Source: Terriglobales bacterium (GTDB lineage Bacteria; Acidobacteriota; Terriglobia; Terriglobales; Acidobacteriaceae). From it: a stretch of 64,000 bases of DNA. Location of the stretch: the NCBI GenBank assembly GCA_025451215.1, contig JANWKU010000114.1, positions 1 to 64,000 of the forward strand, given 5' to 3'. Position numbers and translations under genes: made by a program. This document shows, in pieces, positions 43,195 through 52,774 of this stretch. Every line of letters starts with the position of its first letter. Position 1 is the first letter of the stretch. The notes below the pieces were generated by a model, which saw only the letters and a list, made by a program, of their open reading frames with translations, searched no databases and was not told where the DNA came from.

Positions 43195-43862
43195 CACGGC
43201 AAGTCAGATTCAGGCTTCTTCCGAGTGTCGAGCAGCGTGTCGAGCATGAGCGCCTTCATCGCTTGGCTCTCCGCTGTGTTCAAATCCTCCAGGCCTTTCA
43301 CGACACTCTCTCTATGCGCTTCGGAATGGTTCTGGCTGGCTTTCCACTTTCCCTCCAGCCGCTGAATAGACAACTCCAGACCAACAATGCCCTTTGTGAG
43401 CGATTCGATATATTCCGCGGGCGCATCGCTTATTTTCCAAGGCGCGGGAAACGACGCCTCATGAATGTTGACCAGGCTCTCCAAATGGGCCAGAAGCCAA
43501 TCGGTGTTCTCGATCACTTTCAAATGTCCGTATGCGTGGACGACAGCATAGTTCCAGGTGGGAACCACCTTCCCCGTTTCCTGTTTCTCCGGATACCACG
43601 ATGGACTGATGTAATGTTGCGGGCCCGAGAAGATTGCCAGCGCTTCAATCTCAGGAGAAAAATCGCGCCATTGCCGGTTCGCTCGCGATATGTGCCCCTT
43701 CAATCGCCCGAGCGGTTGGCCCTCTTTCTGCAACACCATCGGAATGTGCGTCGCAAATAAGCCCGCGGGTCCCATCGTGACCAGAGAGCAAAACGGTTGA
43801 GCCTCAATCAAGCCGTACAGAACTGGAAGTCGCGTTTCTTCGTTAGCTTTTGGAATGTACAT
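43194..43862 (-). CDS. PaiB-type FMN-binding negative transcriptional regulator family
   Basis: A 222-residue protein of the FMN-binding split-barrel PaiB family, named for a Bacillus repressor of sporulation and protease genes. Motifs: MYIPKANEETRLPVLYGLIE, GLFATHIPMVLQKEG, LKGHISRANRQWRDF, AIFSGPQHYISPSWYPEK, VVPTWNYAVVHAYG. Start at the ATG 43862, which has AGGAG just upstream; a TTG five codons earlier is less likely. Its stop touches the start of the RluA gene, so the two are probably translated together. Confidence 0.9.
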   Translation of the reverse strand: MYIPKANEETRLPVLYGLIEAQPFCSLVTMGPAGLFATHIPMVLQKEGQPLGRLKGHISRANRQWRDFSPEIEALAIFSGPQHYISPSWYPEKQETGKVVPTWNYAVVHAYGHLKVIENTDWLLAHLESLVNIHEASFPAPWKISDAPAEYIESLTKGIVGLELSIQRLEGKWKASQNHSEAHRESVVKGLEDLNTAESQAMKALMLDTLLDTRKKPESDLP

Positions 43863-44107
43863 GCCGCTCCTCTTCAATTCCTCATTCCAACAATGTCCTC
43901 TATTTAGCCATACACAGCTTTATGGTTGCATGGCAAGGCTGGTTCTTGCTCATTTCATGATGTTTGCGGCATTCCGGGCCCGTTGACGGTAAAGATGACC
44001 GCGATGATGACCACGAATCGGAAAGCGGGCCAGAATCGCCCAGACATTGACTGCCGAAATCCGTTCAAAATCGTTATACTGAATGGGCAATTCCCGCCGG
44101 AGCCCCA

Positions 44108-45397
44108 ATGAAAAATAGCAGAATGTCGCGCCCCATTCATGAAGTTGATCCCGATATCGCCCTGGCCATTGACAATGAAGCTCGCCGCCAGCACGAAGGC
44201 CTGGAGCTGATCGCTTCGGAAAATTTTGTCAGCGAGGCTATTCTCGAAGCCGCCGGTTCGGTTTTTACCAATAAATACGCCGAGGGCTATCCCGGAAAGC
44301 GCTACTACGGCGGATGCGAATACGCCGACGTTGTTGAGACGCTGGCCCGCGACCGCGCCAAGCAGTTATTCGGCGCCGAGCACGCCAATGTGCAGCCGCA
44401 TTCCGGTTCGCAGGCGAACATGGCGGCATATTTTTCCGTGCTGCAACCGGGCAATACCATCCTCGGCCTGAATCTCGCGCACGGCGGCCATCTAACCCAC
44501 GGCCATCATCTTAATTTTTCCGGCAAGACTTATAAAGTGGTGCCCTACGGCGTCACTAAAGAAACCGAAACCATTGACTACGACGACCTGGAAAAGATCG
44601 CCGAGAAGGAACGTCCCAAGCTGATTATCGGCGGCGGCAGCGCTTATCCGCGCATTATTGATTTCGCCCGCATGCGCCAAATCGCCGACAAAGTTGGTGC
44701 TCTCTATCTCGTGGACATGGCGCACTTCTCGGGACTGGTTGCCGGTGGCGTGCATCCTTCGCCCGTGCCTCACGCGCACATCGTTACCTCCACAACTCAC
44801 AAAACGTTGCGCGGACCGCGCGGCGGAATGGTCCTTTCCAAGGCGGAATTTGCCGCCGCCATTGATAAAGTTGTTTTCCCTGGCATTCAGGGAGGTCCGC
44901 TCGTCCATATCATCGCGGCAAAAGCGATTTGCTTCCTGGAAGCAATGCAACCCGAGTTCCGCGAGTACGCGCGTCAGGTAGTTGCCAACGCCAAAGTGCT
45001 TGCGGAAACGCTGGCCAAAGAAGGCTTCCGTATCATCTCCGGAGGTACGGATACGCACCTCATGCTGGTAGACGTCTTCTCCAAAGGCATGCTGGGCAGC
45101 GAAGCTGAAAAAGCCCTCGGCGAAGCCGGCATCACCGTGAACAAGAATGCCATTCCGTTCGATACGAATCCGCCTATGAAGCCGAGCGGCATTCGTATTG
45201 GCAGTCCCGCGCTCACCACGCGAGGAATGAAAGAAGCTGAAATGCGGCAGGTCGGCCAGTGGATCAGTGAGGCGCTGAACCATCGCAGCGATGCCGGCGC
45301 ACTGCAAAAAATCCGCCGTCAGGTGCTTGAACTGGCGGAAGGCTTCCCACTTTATGCGGAACGCCGCGCCAAAGCCGAAGCTGAACTGAGGGCATAA
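44108..45397 (+). CDS. glyA: Serine hydroxymethyltransferase
   Basis: PLP enzyme converting serine and THF to glycine and 5,10-methylene-THF. It has 429 residues, near family length. Seen are [20 protein letters not shown], the [20 protein letters not shown] stretch, [40 protein letters not shown] and the PLP lysine motif [20 protein letters not shown] five bases before the ATG at 44108 supports that start over the ATG at 44123. A glycosyltransferase gene follows 78 bases later. Together with purU and ltaE it covers one-carbon and glycine supply. Confidence 0.97.
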   Translation: MKNSRMSRPIHEVDPDIALAIDNEARRQHEGLELIASENFVSEAILEAAGSVFTNKYAEGYPGKRYYGGCEYADVVETLARDRAKQLFGAEHANVQPHSGSQANMAAYFSVLQPGNTILGLNLAHGGHLTHGHHLNFSGKTYKVVPYGVTKETETIDYDDLEKIAEKERPKLIIGGGSAYPRIIDFARMRQIADKVGALYLVDMAHFSGLVAGGVHPSPVPHAHIVTSTTHKTLRGPRGGMVLSKAEFAAAIDKVVFPGIQGGPLVHIIAAKAICFLEAMQPEFREYARQVVANAKVLAETLAKEGFRIISGGTDTHLMLVDVFSKGMLGSEAEKALGEAGITVNKNAIPFDTNPPMKPSGIRIGSPALTTRGMKEAEMRQVGQWISEALNHRSDAGALQKIRRQVLELAEGFPLYAERRAKAEAELRA

Positions 45398-45475
45398 TTC
45401 CCAATGCGTCTTCGCTGAGTCAGTGCCCGCCGCGCCGCGTGGCCCGAAGCTTAGTTGTTGTGATTAAATTCTCTC

Positions 45476-46660
45476 GTGAACATTGCCATTGACCTGCGAC
45501 GAATCACCGAGTTCGGCATTGGCACTTACACGCGCAATATTGTCCGTGCACTGGGCCGCCTCGATCAGGAAAACAGTTACTACCTGATTGGCGCGCCGGA
45601 AAGAATTTCAGAGATTGGTTCCCTTCCCGCGAACTTCCATTCCGTCCCGCTGCTTGAACAGGACACGACCGCCAAAGGCTATTTGGAATGCCGTCGTCTG
45701 GTGAAGGGCTTGAACTGCGACCTAGTGCACATCCCGCATCTGTTCTGGCTTCCCCGCAACTTGCCCTGTCCCTATGTGATGACAGTGCATGACGTGCTTG
45801 AGCACTTATATCGTGCTCGCGATCGTTCAGGAGCAAAACGCCTGATGCACTTTCACTTGACCCGGCGCGTTCTGAACGGAGCTTCGCGGATTTTCGCAGT
45901 CTCCAGTTTCACCAAGATTGAAATCGAAAAGCTCTTCGGCGTGCCCAACGGTCAAATACAGGTGATTTACAACGCGATTGACGAGCGCTTCCTGCACGGC
46001 CATGCCAGTGAAAGCGACCGCCAGTTGATTGCCGAACGCTACCAGGTGAATTATCCGTTCCTGCTCTACGCGGGAAAAATCAGCCCCCAGAAAAATGTGG
46101 TGCGCATCATCGAGGCATTCTCGGCATTGAAAACCGAATTGGCCAAGGCCGAGCAATATCCCGACCTGAAGCTCATCATCATTGGAGACGAACTCTCCAA
46201 GCATCCCGACCTGCGCCGTACGGTCATCCGCAGCGGCGTGCAGAATGACGTTCGCTTTCTGGGCTTCGTTCCGATTGACACACTGCGCATTTTTTACGAT
46301 GCCGCCAAGGTCTTCATCTTCCCTTCCCTGTACGAAGGTTTCGGACTGCCTCCGCTTGAAGCGATGGCTCACGGCACGCCAGTGCTCACCTCCAACACTT
46401 CTTCCCTGCCGGAAGTCGTGGGAAATGCGGCGGTGCTAGTGAATCCGGAAAATGTATTTGAAATGCGGCGCGCTTTGCAGCGCGTGCTTCTGGACCAGAA
46501 CCTGCGCGCCAAGCTTAAAGAGCGTGGCTACGAGCAGGTACAGAAATTTTCCTGGGAAGCCTCGGCGCTTTCCGTTCTGGACGCTTATCGGGAGATTAGC
46601 AACCGTCGCGGCGGAAAATCAAAGCCGCAGCAAGCCACGCAGTTGGTGTTGAACTCATAG
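45476..46660 (+). CDS. Glycosyltransferase family 4-type (GT-B)
   Basis: A 394-residue cytoplasmic sugar transferase starting at GTG (MNIAIDLRRITEFGIGTYTR). It has the two-lobe GT-B fold: a first lobe with PYVMTVHDVLEHLYRARDRS and SRIFAVSSFTKIEIEKLFGV, and a donor-binding lobe with PFLLYAGKISPQKNVVRIIE, LIIIGDELSKHPDLRRTV, FIFPSLYEGFGLPPLEAMAH (the EX7E motif) and TPVLTSNTSSLPEVVG. The substrate is not evident; capsular, LPS or glycolipid synthesis are options. No other sugar genes are adjacent. Confidence 0.93.
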   Translation: MNIAIDLRRITEFGIGTYTRNIVRALGRLDQENSYYLIGAPERISEIGSLPANFHSVPLLEQDTTAKGYLECRRLVKGLNCDLVHIPHLFWLPRNLPCPYVMTVHDVLEHLYRARDRSGAKRLMHFHLTRRVLNGASRIFAVSSFTKIEIEKLFGVPNGQIQVIYNAIDERFLHGHASESDRQLIAERYQVNYPFLLYAGKISPQKNVVRIIEAFSALKTELAKAEQYPDLKLIIIGDELSKHPDLRRTVIRSGVQNDVRFLGFVPIDTLRIFYDAAKVFIFPSLYEGFGLPPLEAMAHGTPVLTSNTSSLPEVVGNAAVLVNPENVFEMRRALQRVLLDQNLRAKLKERGYEQVQKFSWEASALSVLDAYREISNRRGGKSKPQQATQLVLNS

Positions 46661-46680
46661 CCGCGAAGTCAGGCGGAAAA

Positions 46681-46860
46681 TCAGGCTTTCTTCGCGAGGG
46701 TGGTTCCCGGCGAGACCAAAGCCTGGCGGCGCAGTTGCGCCTCAATCTTCTCCCGGTCGGCGGAAGACGATGCCTTGGTGAGCCGATTGCGAAGCTTCAG
46801 GATTTTTTCTTTCCTCGTGCGGCGACGGCGAATTTCTGGACGACGGCTGGGTGCTGACAT
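46681..46860 (-). CDS. Short basic hypothetical protein (59 aa)
   Basis: Starts MSAPSRRPEIRRRRTRKEKI and continues with a charged helix (LKLRNRLTKASSSADREKIE) to a basic end LAKKA. AAGGAG at good distance before the ATG at 46860 is one of the best ribosome sites in the window. It resembles short DUF6800-like proteins, though I give that name only as a suggestion. It converges on the glycosyltransferase gene with a 20-base gap. Possible RNA or ribosome association. Confidence 0.78.
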   Translation of the reverse strand: MSAPSRRPEIRRRRTRKEKILKLRNRLTKASSSADREKIEAQLRRQALVSPGTTLAKKA

Positions 46861-47164
46861 AAGTACTCTCCTTGGAAGATTGCTCGGGAAGATGATCGCG
46901 GAGCGTTTTTGGAATCCGCCGCGAATAAAAATCTTAACAGAAATAAATTTTTCCCGATGAATCCGGATTCTTCCGAAGTTTTCATTCGCGCGCGAATAAC
47001 GATTCCCTATTGTTCAAATCGCCGTGCCGGAGTGGTATGCTCGAAATACTAGTCCGGACATGGAAGCGCTACGAATTCTCCGGGCCTCCGTCGTGGTATG
47101 GCTCAATACCCGGCGGTCTTGGTACGAACTGCATATTTAACGCCAGTTCAGCAGTCAGCACGCA

Positions 47165-47560
47165 ATGGAAGACATACCTGCACAACGAGAGGTGGATGAG
47201 TTCATCCTCCAGCGGATTGACAGCGTCCCGCATCTTGAGGCGCTGCTATTGCTCTGGACAAACCAGTCGCGCCAGTGGTCGGTGGACGACATGGCCAAAG
47301 CTCTGTATGTTCGTACGGATATGGCGCAGGCGATTCTCGATGATTTGGCGCGACGCGAACTTATCTCTATTGTTCCCAATCAACCGCACCAGTACAGGTA
47401 CGCCGTACATTCCGACGGTCAGAACGAATTAATGCAGGCCGTGGACAGGACTTACCGTCACGAACTGGTGCGAATCTCCACCATGATCCACTCCAAGGCC
47501 TCGGCCCTGCGCGATTTCGCTCGAGCCTTTCGTTTTACAAAAGACAAGGACAAAGAGTGA
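47165..47560 (+). CDS. Winged-helix-like hypothetical protein
   Basis: A 131-residue soluble protein, first of a three-gene set. After MEDIPAQREVDEFILQRIDS the sequence HLEALLLLWTNQSRQWSVDD, MAKALYVRTDMAQAILDDLA, RRELISIVPNQPHQYRYAVH looks like a winged helix with recognition helix and wing. A long helix follows (HELVRISTMIHSKASALRDF). It may be a regulator of the two downstream membrane proteins. The ribosome site is weak. Confidence 0.72.
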   Translation: MEDIPAQREVDEFILQRIDSVPHLEALLLLWTNQSRQWSVDDMAKALYVRTDMAQAILDDLARRELISIVPNQPHQYRYAVHSDGQNELMQAVDRTYRHELVRISTMIHSKASALRDFARAFRFTKDKDKE

Positions 47561-47582
47561 TGGTTCCTGAGGAAAACAACTG

Positions 47583-47840
47583 ATGGGTCCTGCTGTTTAC
47601 ATTCTCGGAGCTTTGGTCACGCTCGCCTGCGGCATTCTCCTCATGCGCGGCTACCTGCGAGGAAGGAAAAAGCTATTGCTATGGAGCAGCCTCTGCTTTT
47701 TCGGGCTCTCCATTTCCCACGTGTTTGTTTTGCTGGATCTAGTCGTTTTCCCCGACATAAATTTCTATCCTTGGCGTTTGGGATCGGCGGTGGTTGCCAT
47801 GCTTATCCTGCTCTACGGACTGATCTGGGAGGATGAATAG
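47583..47840 (+). CDS. Small membrane protein, DUF5985-like
   Basis: An 85-residue protein with three hydrophobic spans: YILGALVTLACGILLMRGYL, KLLLWSSLCFFGLSISHVFV and AVVAMLILLYGLIW. It ends in EDE. The stop codon overlaps nothing, but the next gene starts immediately after it at 47841. Its pattern, together with the next gene, matches the DUF5985 type of small membrane proteins; role unknown. Confidence 0.8.
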   Translation: MGPAVYILGALVTLACGILLMRGYLRGRKKLLLWSSLCFFGLSISHVFVLLDLVVFPDINFYPWRLGSAVVAMLILLYGLIWEDE

Positions 47841-48101
47841 ATGATCGAAGGATTTCTGCTCGGCGTCATCGCGACTTCGTCGCTCACGGCAGGGGTATTT
47901 TTCCTAAAGTTCTGGAGACGCACCCGCGACCCCTTGTTTCTGGCATTTGCTGTGGCTTTCCTGATTGAAGGGGTAAACCGCACTGCCCTGCTGTTTGTGG
48001 CAAATCCCAATGAAGGCAGCCCGGCGGTCTACATCGTTCGCCTCTTCGCATTCCTGCTGATCCTCGCAGCCATCCTCAGAAAGAACTTCGCGGCGGAATG
48101 A
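47841..48101 (+). CDS. Small membrane protein, DUF5985-like, second copy
   Basis: An 86-residue protein with three spans (GFLLGVIATSSLTAGVFFLK, DPLFLAFAVAFLIEGVNRTA, IVRLFAFLLILAAILRKNF). The ATG follows the stop of the previous gene without a gap, so the pair is translated together. It is similar in size and layout to its partner, suggesting an old duplication or a heteromeric membrane complex. Function unknown. Confidence 0.8.
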   Translation: MIEGFLLGVIATSSLTAGVFFLKFWRRTRDPLFLAFAVAFLIEGVNRTALLFVANPNEGSPAVYIVRLFAFLLILAAILRKNFAAE

Positions 48102-48301
48102 TAAGGAGCTTTGCTCGCGCGCTAACCAAGCCCATAAGCACATCAAACACTAAACATTGCGGTCCAAAGCGAAGCGAAGTATCCCTACAATCTTCCGGCT
48201 GCATGCACGAAATACCGTTATGCAACGCGGCTTGAACAAAGTAATATAAGTCGCAATGAGCAAGAATTTTCATCCGGCACATTAGCACTGGGAGTTTTTC
48301 A

Positions 48302-50071
48302 ATGCTGTTACGCCGTAGTTGCCTTCTGCTTTTTGCTGTGCCGCTTGCCGTCATTTCTCTTTGGTCCCAAACGACGGGTGACAATCTTCCAACCCCGGCA
48401 AACCCGGCCCCTGCCACCGTTACCAGCGACCAGCCCACATTTCAGTCCAAAGTGCGAGTTGTACTCGTGGACGTCGTTGTCACCAAAGGAAAGGGCGATC
48501 CCGCGCCGGGCCTACATAAACAAGATTTCCAGGTTCTTGAAGACGGCAAGCCGCAGAAGATCTCGTTTTTCGAAGAGCACAAGGGAGCGCAGCCCACGCA
48601 GGTGAAATTGCCGCCCATGCCCGCCGGCGTTTACACCAATTTCCCCGCCACCAAAACCGCTGACTCCGTCAACGTGCTGCTGCTCGACTCGCTCAACACC
48701 GAACCCAAAGACCAGGTGTATGTTCACAAGCAGATGCTGAAATTTTTGCAGAACGCTCCGCCCGGAATGCGCATCGGCATCTTCACGCTGGGCTCGCGGT
48801 TGCGCATGATCAAAGGTGTTACAGCGGATTCCTCAGGTCTACTCAATGCCCTTAACGCCAAAACAGCGGAAAACAATCCGCAGTATTCGCGTTTGAATCC
48901 TACCGCTCTCCAGAAAGATACCGACAAGGAAATTATCAAGATCATGGAGATGAATCAGGAGGCCCCGGAAGCCATTGAGTCCCTAAGAGAATTCCAGGCT
49001 GAAAATCAGGCCTATCAGGCAGATGCCCGCGTGCAGATTACATTGCAGGCTTTTAAACAGTTGGCCCGCTACCTCGCCAACATTCCCGGACGAAAGAATG
49101 TGATGTGGTTGTCCGGATCATTCCCCATCAACGTATTTCCGGACGCGAACATGCCGCGCCAGTTCAAGGGAGATATTCAGGAGACCGCCGATCTGCTTAC
49201 CGCCGATCAAGTCGCGGTCTATCCCATCGCCGCGGGTGGACTGGTGGGCTTCGACCAGAACGACACCAGTGTTTTTAATTTCATGTCCATTCACGATCAG
49301 AACGATGCGCGCAGCTCCACTCAACTCTCCATGGTGCAACTCGCGCAGGATACCGGCGGGCAAGCATTTTTCAACGTCAACGGACTTACCGAAGCCGTCG
49401 CGCAGGCGATGAACGACGGCTCCCACTACTCCACGCTGACTTACACTCCAACCAATAAAGACCTGGACGGAAAATTCAGGCGCATTCAGGTAAAGCTTCC
49501 CAAGGGCGACTACAAGCTCTCGTATCGTCGCGGCTACTATGCCGAAGATCCCAAGGCTCGAGCGGTGGCTGCCGACCAGAAGCCAACTGTCGATCCGCTG
49601 CTTCCGCTCGTGGGCTTCGGCATGCCAGATTTTTCACAGATACTTTATAAAGTGCGCGTGCTGCCCCTGAGTCCCCAACCTGCGACTGATGCGCCCGTCG
49701 CCGGCAGCAACGTGGACCTGAAAAAACCTACCACGCGTTACGGAGTGGATTTCGCCATCTCGGTGGATGATTTGAAACTGCAACTCGCGCCTGACGGCAT
49801 TCGCCACGGCAGTTTTGAATTGATCCTCGTTGCCTATGACGCCGATGGCAAGCCCCTGAACATGGTGACCCAGGACAGCGACGTGCTGCTCAAGCCGAAA
49901 GTTTATGCCTCCATGCAACAGGTTGGACTTCAGCTCCACAAGGAGATTGACGTGCCTCCGGGCGAAGTGTTTCTGCGCACGGGCATCTATGACCGAAGCG
50001 CCAGCAACGCCGGAACGCTCGGGATCACGATCCACAGTGGCGCCGCATCCGCGTCGGCGCCCACCAAGTAG
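48302..50071 (+). CDS. VWFA-related acidobacterial domain protein, exported
   Basis: A 589-residue secreted protein of the group typical of Acidobacteriota. The signal peptide is CLLLFAVPLAVISLWSQ. Near residues 60-115 lies the VWFA-associated beta domain (VRVVLVDVVVTKGKGDPAPG, DFQVLEDGKPQKISFFEEHK). The VWA region is VNVLLLDSLNTEPKDQVYVH, where the DxSxS metal site is changed to DSLNT, as common in this group. IPGRKNVMWLSGSFPINVF and LTYTPTNKDLDGKFRRIQVK follow. The last 150 residues are a beta-rich domain. The partner protein and role are unknown. Confidence 0.88.
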   Translation: MLLRRSCLLLFAVPLAVISLWSQTTGDNLPTPANPAPATVTSDQPTFQSKVRVVLVDVVVTKGKGDPAPGLHKQDFQVLEDGKPQKISFFEEHKGAQPTQVKLPPMPAGVYTNFPATKTADSVNVLLLDSLNTEPKDQVYVHKQMLKFLQNAPPGMRIGIFTLGSRLRMIKGVTADSSGLLNALNAKTAENNPQYSRLNPTALQKDTDKEIIKIMEMNQEAPEAIESLREFQAENQAYQADARVQITLQAFKQLARYLANIPGRKNVMWLSGSFPINVFPDANMPRQFKGDIQETADLLTADQVAVYPIAAGGLVGFDQNDTSVFNFMSIHDQNDARSSTQLSMVQLAQDTGGQAFFNVNGLTEAVAQAMNDGSHYSTLTYTPTNKDLDGKFRRIQVKLPKGDYKLSYRRGYYAEDPKARAVAADQKPTVDPLLPLVGFGMPDFSQILYKVRVLPLSPQPATDAPVAGSNVDLKKPTTRYGVDFAISVDDLKLQLAPDGIRHGSFELILVAYDADGKPLNMVTQDSDVLLKPKVYASMQQVGLQLHKEIDVPPGEVFLRTGIYDRSASNAGTLGITIHSGAASASAPTK

Positions 50072-50162
50072 TCTTTTCTTCCTTAATAAAGCTGCCTTAC
50101 GTCTAATCCATCCCGCAGGCGCGTGTCCGTGATGAGTACTTGCGCTATGCTAAAGTGCCTCC

Positions 50163-50978
50163 ATGGATCAGCCCGCAATCGCGACCGAATCCCTCACCCG
50201 GCGTTTTGGAGAATTTATTGCGGTGCAGGACGTAAACCTTCGCGTGGAAGCTGGCCAGTTCTTCGGCTTTCTTGGCCCTAACGGCGCGGGAAAATCCACC
50301 ACCATCAAAATGCTGACTGGTCTGCTAGCGCCCACTTCCGGCAGCATTCGCATTCTGGATTTCGATCTGAATGAGCGCCCCATTGAGGTGAAGCGGCAAA
50401 TCGGCGTCGTCCCTGAAGACATGGCCCTCTTCGGACGCCTCACTGGCTCCGAATATCTGAACTTTGTCGGCCGCATGTATGGCCTTGACCGCGAAACTGC
50501 CTCCCGGCGAACGGCGGAGCTGCTCGACTTCATGCAACTCGCCGACAATCCAAAAAAACTGGTCATGGATTACTCGCACGGAATGCAGAAAAAAATCGCC
50601 ATGGCCGCGGCTGTAATACACGGGCCGAAGGTCCTTTTTCTCGATGAGCCCTTCGAAGGCGTGGACGCGGTCGCCTCCGGAACGTTGAAGGCGATGCTGC
50701 AACGCATGATTTCCCATGGCGCCACGATTTTTCTGACGTCACATGTCCTTGAGATTGTAGAGCGGCTTTGCAGCCACGTCGCCATCATCCATAAAGGCCG
50801 CCTCGTGGCCCAGGGCTCGCTCGAAGAACTTCGCGCCGGAGTGCAAGCACAGGCAGCGCCTGCGAATGACAACGGAGACAATCTCTCCTCCGCACAAAAA
50901 CTCACGCTCGAAGAAATCTTCTTGCGGATTGTCGGCGGTTCGCAGAGTGCACAGGAAGAACTTTCCTGGCTCGGTTAG
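50163..50978 (+). CDS. ABC transporter ATP-binding protein
   Basis: A 271-residue ATPase that would energise the permease encoded next. Walker A is GFLGPNGAGKSTTIKMLTGL, Walker B is KVLFLDEPFEGVD, and the switch His is in LTSHVLEIVERL. The signature is degenerate: DYSHGMQKKIAMAAAV in place of LSGGQ, which is the usual form in this ABC-2/NatA-like group. The last 40 residues are an extension (LEEIFLRIVGGSQSAQEELS). The permease ATG is three bases after its stop. Confidence 0.93.
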   Translation: MDQPAIATESLTRRFGEFIAVQDVNLRVEAGQFFGFLGPNGAGKSTTIKMLTGLLAPTSGSIRILDFDLNERPIEVKRQIGVVPEDMALFGRLTGSEYLNFVGRMYGLDRETASRRTAELLDFMQLADNPKKLVMDYSHGMQKKIAMAAAVIHGPKVLFLDEPFEGVDAVASGTLKAMLQRMISHGATIFLTSHVLEIVERLCSHVAIIHKGRLVAQGSLEELRAGVQAQAAPANDNGDNLSSAQKLTLEEIFLRIVGGSQSAQEELSWLG

Positions 50979-50981
50979 CGT

Positions 50982-52646
50982 ATGCAAACACCAGGTTCGA
51001 CTCCGGGTTTCCTCCAAATGGACCGCCTTTCCGCCCTGGCCGCCATGCGCTGGCAAATGTTCCGCCATTCGATCGAGACGGTCCGCGGCCGTCTCGAACT
51101 ACTCTCACGCATCCTTGTCGGGCTACTCTTCACGTTGCTCGCAGTGGGCGGCGCAATTGGATACGGCGCAGCGGCGTGGTATTTCGTTAGTCGCGGACAT
51201 ACCCAATACCTCGCATTTCTTCTTTGGCCCATATTGCTGTTCTGGCAAATTTTCCCGATCATGGCGTCGGCGTTCAGCGAAAGCCCCGACTCTTCCTATT
51301 TGCTCCGCTTCCCGCTCAGTTACCAGTCTTATTTTTTAGTTCGCATTTTCTACGGGTTACTCGATCCCGCCAGCTTCGTTGGTGGATTTTGGCTCATAGG
51401 CATGACCCTCGGCGTGGGTGTTGCGGCCCCAGTGCTACTGCCCGGGGCCGCGGTGGTCCTGTTTGTTTTCGGGATGTTCAATGTGCTGTTCACGCAAATG
51501 ATTTTTATTTGGGTGGAAAAATGGCTGGTGCAGCGGCGAACACGCGAAATCATCGGCGTGTTGTTCTTCCTGCTGTTCATGAGCATTCAATTCATTGGAC
51601 CGCTCGCCAATCACTACGGCCATGGCGCCAGGATTGCAGTCGCCCAAATTGCCACCCGGCTTTCAACTTCACAGCAGTTTTTTCCTCCCGGAGCATCGGC
51701 CAATGCCATCGCGGGGATGCAAAGTCTGGAATGGCATTCATCTCTTGCCTCATTCCTCTTGTTATCAGGCTATGCGGCGATCGTTTTTTGGCTCTTGAGC
51801 ATACGCTTTCGCGCGCAATATCGCGGCGAGAACCTCAGCGAGACCGGCGGTCACGAAAAATCGAAAACCACAAAGCAAGCGCCACGCGCGGGATGGAGCG
51901 TGCTGGGAGCGCCGGGCCCGATTGCCGCCACCTTCGAAAAAGAAATCCGGTACCTGGCGCGCAGCGGCCCTTTGCTGTTCTCGCTGGCCGTACCGCTCAT
52001 TATGCTGGTCTTCTTTCGAGTGCAGGGAACAGGCAACCACGCGGGATTTTTTGCCCGTTCCCCTAGCCTCGTGTTTCCCATCGGAGCGGCCTATGCCCTG
52101 CTGCTGCTCACCAATTTGAGTTACAACACCTTCGGCGGAGACACCGGCGGCGGCGTACAGTTCTTTTTTGCCGCGCCCGTGCGCCTGCGGGACGTGTTGA
52201 TTGCAAAAAATCTTGCTCACACTTTCGTTTTTGCCGTCGACGTACTCGTCATTTGGTTGGGGGTGTGGTTGTTGTACCAGCGCCCGGTAATCTACGTGAC
52301 TCTTCTTACCCTGGCCGCGGCACTATTCGTCCTGCCAGTTGATTTCGTGGCGGGCAATGTGTTTTCGATTTATTCTCCTAAAAAAGCAAACCCCGGCAAG
52401 TTCCGCCAGCAGCGCGCTGCGCAAGTCACCGTACTGGCAAGCTTCGCGCTTCGCGCGTTGCTTCTCGGACTGGTCGCGTTGGTCGTGTGGCTATGCCGCG
52501 AGTATGGCAATCCCTGGCTGGCGGGGCTAATACTGCTCTTGCTGGCGGGCTGCGCTTTTGCTGGATACGCTGCTTTACTCGGCCGCACGGAAAAGCTCGC
52601 GCTCGAACGAAGAGAAGTGCTCATCGCGGAGCTGGGAAGAAAATAG
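50982..52646 (+). CDS. ABC-2-type transporter permease
   Basis: A 554-residue integral membrane protein with about 12 spans (for example ILVGLLFTLLAVGGAIGYGA, AFLLWPILLFWQIFPIMASA, GVWLLYQRPVIYVTLLTLAA). A central cytoplasmic loop is highly basic and Gly/Lys-rich (ENLSETGGHEKSKTTKQAPR). It starts three bases after the ATPase stop, so they form one exporter. The substrate is unknown; family members export antibiotics, lipids or peptides. The start could also be the ATG at 51021. Confidence 0.88.
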   Translation: MQTPGSTPGFLQMDRLSALAAMRWQMFRHSIETVRGRLELLSRILVGLLFTLLAVGGAIGYGAAAWYFVSRGHTQYLAFLLWPILLFWQIFPIMASAFSESPDSSYLLRFPLSYQSYFLVRIFYGLLDPASFVGGFWLIGMTLGVGVAAPVLLPGAAVVLFVFGMFNVLFTQMIFIWVEKWLVQRRTREIIGVLFFLLFMSIQFIGPLANHYGHGARIAVAQIATRLSTSQQFFPPGASANAIAGMQSLEWHSSLASFLLLSGYAAIVFWLLSIRFRAQYRGENLSETGGHEKSKTTKQAPRAGWSVLGAPGPIAATFEKEIRYLARSGPLLFSLAVPLIMLVFFRVQGTGNHAGFFARSPSLVFPIGAAYALLLLTNLSYNTFGGDTGGGVQFFFAAPVRLRDVLIAKNLAHTFVFAVDVLVIWLGVWLLYQRPVIYVTLLTLAAALFVLPVDFVAGNVFSIYSPKKANPGKFRQQRAAQVTVLASFALRALLLGLVALVVWLCREYGNPWLAGLILLLLAGCAFAGYAALLGRTEKLALERREVLIAELGRK

Positions 52647-52774
52647 GTCAGCTACTTCCTAACAATTTCCAAATGAACGCACACCGATAGAGGAAACATT
52701 TCCTTTCGAATCTGAGTCGCAGCAAAATTGCTGGGGCTCCCCACCGCTACCGATTTGAGAAGTAGTCAGGCGCA

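Noticed and set aside
50985-51012. TTCGACTCC stretch resembling a tRNA T-arm at the start of the ABC permease gene
   Set aside because: The flanking stems do not pair, there is no acceptor or anticodon arm, and the sequence codes for the permease N-terminus.
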